NCBI GenBank assembly: GCA_031548875.1
Contig: JAVBQQ010000046.1
Span: 1-12,410, forward strand
Direction: 5' to 3'
From: JAAYCI01 sp031548875
GTDB taxonomy: Bacteria; Bacillota; Clostridia; Oscillospirales; Ruminococcaceae
DNA length: 12,410 nucleotides
The notes beneath the pieces were generated by a model that worked only from the letters and a program-made list of their open reading frames with translations, ran no database searches and was not told the origin of the DNA. This document shows positions 6,593-12,410 of this stretch, one piece after another (the stretch's first letter is position 1; every line of letters begins with the position of its first letter). The position numbers were made by a program, and so were the translations under genes.

Positions 6593-8728
6593 ATGGCAGA
6601 GAAAACGAACAAACTGTTCACAGAAGCATATGAGGGTGCCGTGACGGCCACCAGCTACGCGCAGATCCGCCTGGACCAGGCCATTGCCGAGTTTGGGGAG
6701 GACCACGCCGTGGGCTACCCCGAAACGGCCTACTACCTCCCGGTCATCTACGCGCTGGACGGCATCAAGGTGGAAACACTGGGCCAGCTGCCCGCCATCC
6801 TCAACCGCGCCAAGACCGAATACATCCGGCCGGACTTCACACTGGAAGGCGCAAAGCTGAACGGCAAGGCCACGCTGTACGCGGCCGAGATCATCGAGGC
6901 GGTGAACTACCTGGACGGCGAGCCGTACGAGGCGCCCTGGACCGGCTTCCTCACCGATCCCATCCTCCGCCGCTTCGGCATCCAGCTGGTGGACTTCACC
7001 ATCCCCGGCTTCGCGGTCATCATCGGCAAGGCCAAGGACACCGAGACAGCGGTAGACATCTTCCGCAACCTACAGGGCAAGGGCCTGATGATCATGCTCT
7101 CCAACGAGATCATCGAGCAGCTGCTGGACGCCGGCCTCACGCTGGGCGTGGACTACATCGCCTTTCCTCTGGGCAACTTCACCCAGGTCATCCACGCGGT
7201 GAACTATGCGCTGCGCGCCGGTCTCGCCTTTGGCGGCGTGCCGGGCGGCGATCTGGAAGCCCACCTCGAGTACCAGAAAAAACGCGTGCGCGCCTTTGTG
7301 CTCGCGCTGGGCAACCAGGACGACGTGCGCGTGGCCGCCGAGTTCGGCGCCATGTACCTGAACCACCCCACGGTGACCGACCAGCCGCTGGAGGAGGAAC
7401 TGCCCGACCTGTACGTCTCGGAGCCGGATCCCAAAAAGATGGTGGCCACGGCGCTGGAACTACGCGGCATCAAGGTGACCACGCTGGACATCGACGTTCC
7501 CATCATGATGGGCCCCGCCTTCGAGGGCGAGAGCATCCGCAAGGCGGACATGCACTGCGAGTTCGGCGGCAACCGCACCACGGCCTTTGAATGGGTGGAC
7601 ATGGTGGACGCCGACCACATCGAGGACGGCAAGGTCACCATCCAGGGGCCGGACATCGACCAGGTGGAAGAGGGCGGCCGGCTGCCGCTGGGCGTCTGCG
7701 TGAAGGTGTACGGCCGCAAGATGCAGAAGGACTTCGAGAGCGTTTTGGAGCGCCGCCTGCATGACATCGTCAACTTTGGCGAGGGCCTGTTCCACAACGC
7801 CCAGCGCGACCTCATCTGGATCCGTATCAGCAAGAACGCCTACGCCGCGGGCTTCCGCCTTGGCCATCTGGGCGAGATCATCATCGCAAAGCTGAAGCAC
7901 GAGTTCCCCGCCATCGTGGACCGCGTGGAGGTCACCATCCTCACCGAGCAGGCCGCCGTGGATACGGAGATCGAGAAGGCGCGCGCCACCTACGGCGAGC
8001 GCGACGAACGCATGCGCGGCCTGACCGACGAGAAGTGCGACACCTTCTACTCGTGCAAGCTGTGCCAGAGCTTTGCACCCAGCCACCTGTGCGTGGTAAC
8101 GCCCGAGCGGCTGGGCCTGTGCGGCGCGGTGAACTGGCTGGATGCCAAGGCCAGCTACGAGATCGACCCCAACGGCCCCAACACGGCCATCGCGCGCGGC
8201 GAGCCCACAGACCCCGTAAAGGGCATTTACCCGTCTGTGAACGAGTACGTGTACAACGAGAGCAACAAGCAGCTGGAAGAGGTGGCGCTGTACAGCTTCA
8301 TCGACCTGCCCATGACCTCCTGCGGTTGCTTCGAAGCCATCCTGGCCATCTTCCCTGAAGCGAACGGGATGATGATCACCACCCGTGAGTACGGCGGCCT
8401 TACCCCCTGCGGCATGAGCTTCTCCACGCTGGCCGGCAGCGTGGGCGGCGGCGCGCAGACGCCCGGTTTCATGGGCGTGGGGCGGCGGTACATCGTCAGC
8501 CGCAAGTTCATCTCCGGCGACGGCGGCATGGCCCGCATCTGCTGGATGCCCAAGGACCTGAAAGAGTACCTGCGCGATGACTTCGTCGCCCTGAGCGAAG
8601 AATTCGGCCTGGGGGCGGACTTTATCGACAAGATCGCCGACGAAGACGTGGGAGACGACCCGGAGGTGGTGCTGGCCTTCCTGGAAGAAAAAGGCCACCC
8701 TGCCCTCGCGATGGATCCCATCATGTAA
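6593..8728 (+). CDS. acsB: Acetyl-CoA synthase (CO-methylating), CODH/ACS beta subunit
   Basis: ACS (711 residues) condenses CO, a methyl group from the corrinoid protein and CoA into acetyl-CoA at the Ni-Ni-[4Fe-4S] A-cluster. The [4Fe-4S] cysteines C488, C491, C500 and C510 show the expected CxxC-x8-C-x9-C spacing, and the distal nickel site is the C577-G578-C579 motif in MTSCGCFEA. These correspond to C506, C509, C518, C528 and C595-G-C597 of the Moorella enzyme. Other signatures are ATSYAQIRLDQAI near the start, GFLTDPILRRFGI, YIAFPLGNFTQ, PAFEGESIRK, GPDIDQ, QTPGFMGVGR and a C-terminal GHPALAMDPIM almost identical to Moorella. It is a bacterial three-domain ACS, and the N-terminal CODH-contact domain is kept. 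The N-terminus is about 18 residues shorter than the 729-residue Moorella protein. ATG 6593 is chosen because GGGGGGAGA lies just upstream at 6575-6583; longer in-frame reading upstream overlaps acsA. Confidence 0.97.
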   Translation: MAEKTNKLFTEAYEGAVTATSYAQIRLDQAIAEFGEDHAVGYPETAYYLPVIYALDGIKVETLGQLPAILNRAKTEYIRPDFTLEGAKLNGKATLYAAEIIEAVNYLDGEPYEAPWTGFLTDPILRRFGIQLVDFTIPGFAVIIGKAKDTETAVDIFRNLQGKGLMIMLSNEIIEQLLDAGLTLGVDYIAFPLGNFTQVIHAVNYALRAGLAFGGVPGGDLEAHLEYQKKRVRAFVLALGNQDDVRVAAEFGAMYLNHPTVTDQPLEEELPDLYVSEPDPKKMVATALELRGIKVTTLDIDVPIMMGPAFEGESIRKADMHCEFGGNRTTAFEWVDMVDADHIEDGKVTIQGPDIDQVEEGGRLPLGVCVKVYGRKMQKDFESVLERRLHDIVNFGEGLFHNAQRDLIWIRISKNAYAAGFRLGHLGEIIIAKLKHEFPAIVDRVEVTILTEQAAVDTEIEKARATYGERDERMRGLTDEKCDTFYSCKLCQSFAPSHLCVVTPERLGLCGAVNWLDAKASYEIDPNGPNTAIARGEPTDPVKGIYPSVNEYVYNESNKQLEEVALYSFIDLPMTSCGCFEAILAIFPEANGMMITTREYGGLTPCGMSFSTLAGSVGGGAQTPGFMGVGRRYIVSRKFISGDGGMARICWMPKDLKEYLRDDFVALSEEFGLGADFIDKIADEDVGDDPEVVLAFLEEKGHPALAMDPIM

Positions 8729-8755
8729 AGACTTTATCCTTTTGCCTCCGTATTT

Positions 8756-8779
8756 GCCCCCGGCGTCCGCGCCGGGGGC
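8756..8779. terminator. GC-rich hairpin between convergent acsB and DUF488 genes
   Basis: A perfect 10-bp stem, GCCCCCGGCG (8756-8765) and CGCCGGGGGC (8770-8779), closes on a 4-base loop TCCG. It begins 27 bases after the acsB stop and lies 31 bases beyond the minus-strand DUF488 stop, so it could end transcription from both sides. Neither strand has a proper T-run right after the stem; on the plus strand only a short CTGTTTC follows. It is therefore a strong hairpin but a non-canonical terminator, perhaps acting with Rho or as a 3'-end stabiliser. Confidence 0.6.
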
Positions 8780-8810
8780 GCTCCGCTGTTTCGGGCGACG
8801 GCAGGGCGGC

Positions 8811-9182
8811 CTATTCCGCCTCTTTTTCTTTCATCTGTAAAAAGTCCCTCAGCACGGCCGCGTGGTTCACCGTGGGGCTTTTGGCCGCGTACAGCAGCGT
8901 CACCGGCCCCTCCGCATCCAGCGCCAGCAGTTCTTGCACCGCCTGCCGCTTTTCCGCGTCCCGCGAAAGCTCCCGGCGGTAACAGGCTGCAAAATCATCC
9001 ATGCGCGCGGGTTCGTGCCCGAACCACTGCCGCAGCTCCCCGCTGGGGGCCGCGTCCTTCATCCACTGCGAGAGATGGGCGCGCTCTTTGGAAACGCCCC
9101 GCGGCCACAGCCGGTCCACCAGGATGCGCTGGCCGTCATCCTCCTCCACAGGATCGTAGATACGCTTGATCTGTATGCTCAT
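8811..9182 (-). CDS. DUF488 family (YeaO-like) protein of unknown function
   Basis: This 123-residue minus-strand protein belongs to DUF488, the family of E. coli YeaO. Family features visible here are the N-terminal IQIKRIYDP strand, the RLWPRGVSKE motif near residues 24-33, the W40-containing segment followed by PSGELRQWFGHEP, a central YRREL helix, and the late LLYAAKSPTVNHAAVL segment. The length is normal for the family. No biochemical function is established for DUF488 to my knowledge, so none is assigned. ATG at 9182 is chosen because a GGAGG site (CCTCC at 9191-9195 on the plus strand) stands eight bases upstream and because the family fold starts at this methionine; longer frames upstream run into the intergenic region. 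It is transcribed toward acsB and away from the ABC transporter, so it is its own transcription unit. A functional link to the acs operon is not implied. Confidence 0.88.
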   Translation of the reverse strand: MSIQIKRIYDPVEEDDGQRILVDRLWPRGVSKERAHLSQWMKDAAPSGELRQWFGHEPARMDDFAACYRRELSRDAEKRQAVQELLALDAEGPVTLLYAAKSPTVNHAAVLRDFLQMKEKEAE

Positions 9183-9234
9183 CGAATAGACCTCCGTTTG
9201 TTCCGGCGGGCGGTTCCCGGCGGTTTGTGCCGGC

Positions 9235-9243
9235 AGTATAGCA
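9235..9243 (-). promoter_or_regulatory. Extended -10 promoter element for the DUF488 gene
   Basis: Read on the minus strand, this is TGCTATACT: a TGn extension followed by TATACT, one mismatch from the sigma-70/sigma-A consensus TATAAT. It would start transcription around 9228, leaving about 45 bases before the ATG. No good -35 hexamer is visible 17 bases further back, which fits an extended -10 promoter. It overlaps the dyad at 9241-9256. Confidence 0.45.
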
Positions 9244-9256
9244 CAATTACCTGTGC
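9241..9256. promoter_or_regulatory. Dyad GCACA-N6-TGTGC overlapping the DUF488 promoter spacer
   Basis: Perfect 5-bp arms GCACA and TGTGC are separated by six bases. The dyad partly overlaps the extended -10 element and covers the region where RNA polymerase would sit. It runs into a 10-bp palindrome, GCGATATCGC, at 9255-9264. Both look like possible operator half-sites. The dyads are seen in the sequence; repressor binding is inference. Confidence 0.3.
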
Positions 9257-9329
9257 GATATCGCGCGGTTTGGGTCGCCGGACCCTTTCTGCCGGCACCC
9301 ACATCCCAAAACCATCTTCCCTTTCTTGC

Positions 9330-9372
9330 TTTATTATGGTAACATAATAAACTGGATCGACATTCATCGACA
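9330..9372. promoter_or_regulatory. Inverted and phased direct repeats upstream of the amino acid transporter
   Basis: A perfect 9-bp inverted repeat, TTTATTATG (9330-9338) and CATAATAAA (9343-9351), surrounds a 4-base centre GTAA in unusually AT-rich sequence. Two exact copies of ATCGACA follow at 9356-9362 and 9366-9372, 10 bases apart, which puts them on the same helical face. The block ends about 35 bases before the binding-protein ATG. This looks like an operator/promoter region, although I could not settle on a -35/-10 pair. Confidence 0.4.
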
Positions 9373-9406
9373 GATATTGTCCACACAGTATAGGAGGTCC
9401 CATATC

Positions 9407-10255
9407 ATGAAAAAACGCTTGCTTGTTTTCGCCCTGGCACTCGTCACCTGCCTCGCCCTTTCGGCCTGTGGCGGTTCGGGCAGCCCGCCCGCATCCACTC
9501 CGGCGCCGTCTACGCCCGACGCGTCCTCTTCCGCCGCCTCGGTCTCCGAGCCGGAGAGCGACCTTGCCTACGTGCAGGACAAGGGTGAGCTGGTCATCGG
9601 CTACACGGTGTACGCGCCCATGAACTACACCGACGACGACGGCAATTTCACCGGGTTCGACACCGAGCTTGCCGAGGCCGTGTGCGCAAAGCTGGGCCTG
9701 ACACCCACCTTTGTGGAGATCAACTGGGACACCAAAGAGGTGGAACTGTCCGCCAAGAGCATCGACTGCATCTGGAACGGCCTCACCATCACCGATGACC
9801 GCAAGGCGACGATGGCCATCTCCGACCCATACGTGCAGAACGCGCAGGTGGTGGTGATGAAGAAGGATGCGGAGTACACCGACACCTCCTCCCTGGCCGA
9901 CAAGGCTGTGTGCGCCGAAGCCGGCAGCGCCGGCGAAGAGGCCATCCAGAACGACGCGAGCCTCTCCAAGGCCACCTATGTGCAGAAGGATGTGCAGACC
10001 GCCTGCCTCATCGAGGTGGCTTCCGGCACTGCCGACGCCGCCGTACTGGACCTGACGCTAGCCAACTCGATGATCGGCCCGCTGACGAACTACGAAAACC
10101 TCGAGATCAAGGACCGCCTGGCCGTGGAAGAGTACGGCATCGCCTTCCGCAAGGGCTCGGACATCTGCCCCGCCGTGAACGACGTGCTGGCCGAGCTGAA
10201 GACCGACGGCACCACCGACGCGCTGGCCGAAAAATACGGCCTGGACCTTGCCTGA
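9407..10255 (+). CDS. Polar amino acid ABC transporter substrate-binding lipoprotein
   Basis: This 282-residue protein is a family 3 (polar amino acid type) solute-binding protein. It has a lipoprotein signal peptide: the basic start MKKR, a hydrophobic stretch and the lipobox LSAC with the acylated cysteine at C21. A Gly/Ser/Pro/Thr/Ala-rich linker of roughly 30 residues follows, which would tether the protein outside the cell membrane. The binding domain begins near residue 58 with KGELVIGYT and includes TGFDTELAEAVCAKLGL, the hinge-proximal IWNGLTIT, and the DDRKATMAISDPYV segment where amino-acid binders place ligand contacts. It captures a polar amino acid and delivers it to the permease next door; the exact substrate cannot be read from sequence. 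ATG 9407 has AGGAGG at 9392-9397 and starts the signal peptide; a longer upstream frame has no such signal. A strong hairpin follows the stop codon. Confidence 0.92.
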   Translation: MKKRLLVFALALVTCLALSACGGSGSPPASTPAPSTPDASSSAASVSEPESDLAYVQDKGELVIGYTVYAPMNYTDDDGNFTGFDTELAEAVCAKLGLTPTFVEINWDTKEVELSAKSIDCIWNGLTITDDRKATMAISDPYVQNAQVVVMKKDAEYTDTSSLADKAVCAEAGSAGEEAIQNDASLSKATYVQKDVQTACLIEVASGTADAAVLDLTLANSMIGPLTNYENLEIKDRLAVEEYGIAFRKGSDICPAVNDVLAELKTDGTTDALAEKYGLDLA

Positions 10256-10267
10256 TCGAACGTTCCA

Positions 10268-10298
10268 CCCGCGGCGGGAAATCTGACCCCGCCGCGGG
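10268..10298 (+). other. Intercistronic hairpin after the binding-protein gene
   Basis: A perfect 11-bp GC stem, CCCGCGGCGGG (10268-10278) and CCCGCCGCGGG (10288-10298), encloses a 9-base loop AAATCTGAC. It starts 13 bases after the binding-protein stop and ends 24 bases before the permease start. The tail CACTTTCATCC has only a short T-run, so termination would be partial at best. By analogy with known binding-protein/permease operons, such hairpins protect the upstream message or attenuate downstream transcription and so give more binding protein than permease. That role is inferred. Confidence 0.6.
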
Positions 10299-10322
10299 CA
10301 CTTTCATCCGGGGGCATTGCTT

Positions 10323-10985
10323 ATGAATGATGTTGCCGTTATCATCGGGCGGCTGTTCGAGGGCTTCTGGCTCAACTGCGAATTGTTCCTACTCACGCTT
10401 TTGTTTGCGCTACCGCTGGGGCTCGTCATCTCGTTTGGCTCCATGAGCCGCTTCAGGCCCCTGGCCGCGTTCACCAAGACCGTGGTGTGGATCGTGCGCG
10501 GTACGCCGCTGATGCTGCAGATCATCATCATCTTCTTCGCGCCCGGCCTGCTGGGGGGGGAATCGCCCTGGGGCTCTGGTGCCGAGGGGCGGTTCGTCGC
10601 CGCCACGGTGGCCTTCGTCATCAACTACGCCTGCTATTTTTCCGAGATCTACCGCGGCGGCATCCAGGGCATCCCTCGCGGGCAGACCGAGGCCGGCCAG
10701 GTGCTGGGTATGACGAAACCCCAGATCTTTTTCCGCATCACCCTGCTGCAGGTGGTCAAACGCATCCTGCCCCCCATGTCCAACGAGGTCATTACGCTGG
10801 TGAAGGACACCTCCCTCGCCCGCATCATCGCCAACAAAGAGATCATCATGATGGCGCAGGAGAATGCGGCCAAGGGGCTCATCTGGCCGCTGTTCGCCAC
10901 CGCCCTGTTCTTTCTGGCCTTTGTGGGCGCACTCACGCTGCTGTTCAACTGGCTGGAGAAAAAGCTGAACTACTTCGTCGCGTAA
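10323..10985 (+). CDS. Polar amino acid ABC transporter permease
   Basis: This 220-residue membrane protein is the single permease of a polar amino acid ABC importer (His/Glu/Gln/Arg/opine type) and probably forms a homodimer. Hydrophobic segments lie near residues 17-39, 62-75, 91-107 and 187-209, with shorter ones around the coupling loop. The family motif IVRGTPLMLQ is at residues 57-66. The cytoplasmic EAA-like loop, which docks on the ATPase, is at about residues 123-146 (EAGQVLGM, then FRITLLQ), followed by the usual P-x-x-x-N-E stretch and LVKDTSLA. ATG 10323 is preferred over the in-frame TTG at 10317; a G-rich stretch at 10310-10314 may serve as the ribosome site but is not a strong match. 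It lies between the binding protein and the ATPase in one operon and ends 43 bases before the ATPase start. Confidence 0.92.
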   Translation: MNDVAVIIGRLFEGFWLNCELFLLTLLFALPLGLVISFGSMSRFRPLAAFTKTVVWIVRGTPLMLQIIIIFFAPGLLGGESPWGSGAEGRFVAATVAFVINYACYFSEIYRGGIQGIPRGQTEAGQVLGMTKPQIFFRITLLQVVKRILPPMSNEVITLVKDTSLARIIANKEIIMMAQENAAKGLIWPLFATALFFLAFVGALTLLFNWLEKKLNYFVA

Positions 10986-11028
10986 CCTGTACCTGTTTGC
11001 TGGCGCGCGGGAAAGGACAGATACAACC

Positions 11029-11844
<816 letters not shown>

Positions 11845-11874
11845 CGTTTCGTTGTGTTTTGATTCCAATTATAT

Positions 11875-11920
11875 AAAGGGAAGCGGTCTCGGTTATCTGC
11901 CCGGGCCGCTTCCCTTTTAA
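11875..11920 (+). terminator. Rho-independent terminator after the amino acid transporter operon
   Basis: A perfect 12-bp stem, AAAGGGAAGCGG (11875-11886) and CCGCTTCCCTTT (11906-11917), encloses a 19-base loop, and the run TTTT begins in the 3' arm. The A-rich 5' arm also gives a T-run on the opposite strand. It sits 30 bases after the ATPase stop, the expected place for the end of the transporter transcript. Confidence 0.85.
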
Positions 11921-11937
11921 TCTAATCTTCCCTATTC

Positions 11938-11953
11938 ATAACCGCCGGGTTAT
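11938..11953. repeat. Dyad ATAACC-GCCG-GGTTAT in the transporter leader region
   Basis: Perfect 6-bp arms surround a 4-base GCCG centre. The dyad lies just past the terminator and about 47 bases upstream of the TATAAT at 12000-12005, so it could be an upstream regulator-binding site for the MFS gene. There is no direct evidence for function. Confidence 0.3.
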
Positions 11954-11999
11954 ACCTCGCACCCGCCAAACGGCATTTCTCGTGCAAAACCGACAGCGT

Positions 12000-12005
12000 T
12001 ATAAT
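12000..12005 (+). promoter_or_regulatory. Perfect TATAAT (-10) upstream of the MFS transporter gene
   Basis: An exact sigma-A -10 hexamer sits 93 bases before the MFS start codon, downstream of the previous operon's terminator, where a new promoter is needed. The -35 side at 11976-11982 (TTTCTCG) is only a weak match. If used, it gives a leader of roughly 85 bases that contains the hairpin at 12047-12080. Confidence 0.5.
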
Positions 12006-12046
12006 GTGACTGTGGGTACGGATTTTATGCCAATCGGTTCGCCTGT

Positions 12047-12080
12047 TTTTTTGGCCCAGCCCTTGGGAAAGGGCAAAAAA
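12047..12080 (+). promoter_or_regulatory. Leader hairpin before the MFS transporter gene
   Basis: TTTTTTG (12047-12053) and CAAAAAA (12074-12080) can pair as an outer stem around an inner hairpin, GCCCTT-GGGA-AAGGGC (12059-12074). The innermost C-A steps can be used by only one of the two stems, so alternative pairings exist. T-run and A-run lie on the wrong sides for an ordinary terminator in either direction. It ends five bases before the ribosome binding site AAGGGG (12086-12091) and could influence translation. Confidence 0.4.
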
Positions 12081-12098
12081 GTATTAAGGGGTGTAATC

Positions 12099-12410
12099 AT
12101 GCAGCAAAAGAAGAGTATCAACTTCGGGTTCAGGGGATGGATGTTGCTCATCTACCAGTTCCTCGCGTATCTGGCCATGGTTGTCTTTACCAACTGGCCG
12201 ATGAACGCCCTGGGCGACATGTACGGCGGCGGACAGGTCGTCTCCACCATCTATACCGCCGGCATGGTTCTCGGCGTCATCATCCAGCTCATCGTCAGCC
12301 GCAACATCGGCAGGATCAAGAACATCAAGGTGCTCAGCATCGCGCTGGGCGTCATCAGCATGGTATTTGCCCTGTGCATCATGCTCATCCCGCCGACGAT
12401 GCTGATCGTG
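12099..12410 (+). CDS. MFS-type membrane transporter, N-terminal part (partial)
   Basis: The first 104 codons of a membrane protein are present and the frame is still open at the right edge. After a short basic, polar start (MQQKKSINFGFRGW) come three hydrophobic segments at about residues 14-34, 46-66 and 77-97. The loop between the second and third carries SRNIGRIKNIK, which resembles the basic loop (motif A region) between helices 2 and 3 of major facilitator superfamily carriers. That pattern suggests a 12-helix MFS transporter, but the substrate cannot be judged from this fragment. AAGGGG at 12086-12091 is the ribosome binding site. The gene has its own candidate promoter and follows a terminator, so it is probably not part of the amino acid transporter operon. 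Confidence 0.72.
   Translation, partial: MQQKKSINFGFRGWMLLIYQFLAYLAMVVFTNWPMNALGDMYGGGQVVSTIYTAGMVLGVIIQLIVSRNIGRIKNIKVLSIALGVISMVFALCIMLIPPTMLIV

Noticed and set aside
9257..9406. N-terminal extensions of the DUF488 gene and the binding-protein gene into the shared intergenic region
   Set aside because: Good ribosome sites precede the internal ATGs at 9182 (minus) and 9407 (plus), and the signal peptide and family fold begin exactly there.

Overview
The window is high-GC DNA from what looks like a strictly anaerobic bacterium with acetogen-type metabolism. The proteins resemble the bacterial (Moorella-like) CODH/ACS system rather than the archaeal Cdh system. Together with the strong GGAGG-type ribosome binding sites and the lipoprotein-type ABC transporter, this suggests a Clostridia-class Firmicute. 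The assignment is an inference from protein resemblance, and I cannot name a species.

Bases 1-8728 hold seven plus-strand genes of the carbonyl branch of the Wood-Ljungdahl pathway, closely spaced and probably one operon that begins left of the window. They are acsC (3' end only), acsV/RACo (reductive activator of the corrinoid protein), cooC (nickel-insertion ATPase), acsD (corrinoid protein small subunit), acsE (methyltetrahydrofolate methyltransferase), acsA/cooS (Ni-CODH) and acsB (acetyl-CoA synthase). AcsE passes a methyl group from CH3-THF to the AcsCD corrinoid, and RACo rescues that corrinoid when its cobalt is oxidised. CODH reduces CO2 to CO, ACS joins CO, the methyl group and CoA, and CooC supports nickel loading. 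The metal-ligand and catalytic residues I could locate in the complete enzymes are present. No methyl-branch genes (formate dehydrogenase, fhs, folD, metF) lie in the window. The one sizeable gap inside the operon, 171 bases between acsD and acsE, holds a possible 50-codon ORF and a perfect 12-bp palindrome.

Bases 8729-8810 separate acsB from a convergent minus-strand DUF488 gene and contain a strong GC hairpin. Bases 9183-9406 are a divergent regulatory region with a probable extended -10 promoter for the DUF488 gene and several dyads.

Bases 9407-11844 encode a complete polar amino acid ABC importer: lipoprotein binding protein, permease and ATPase. A strong intercistronic hairpin follows the binding-protein gene and a Rho-independent terminator follows the ATPase gene. 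Bases 11918-12098 are a leader with a -10-like TATAAT and a hairpin, followed by the first 104 codons of an MFS-type membrane transporter that runs off the right edge.

I found no tRNA or rRNA gene, CRISPR array, insertion sequence or clear sign of recent transfer. This is mostly a well-understood metabolic locus. The items most worth a second look are the gene order, the acsD-acsE gap and the regulatory dyads. I did not find a convincing new system.
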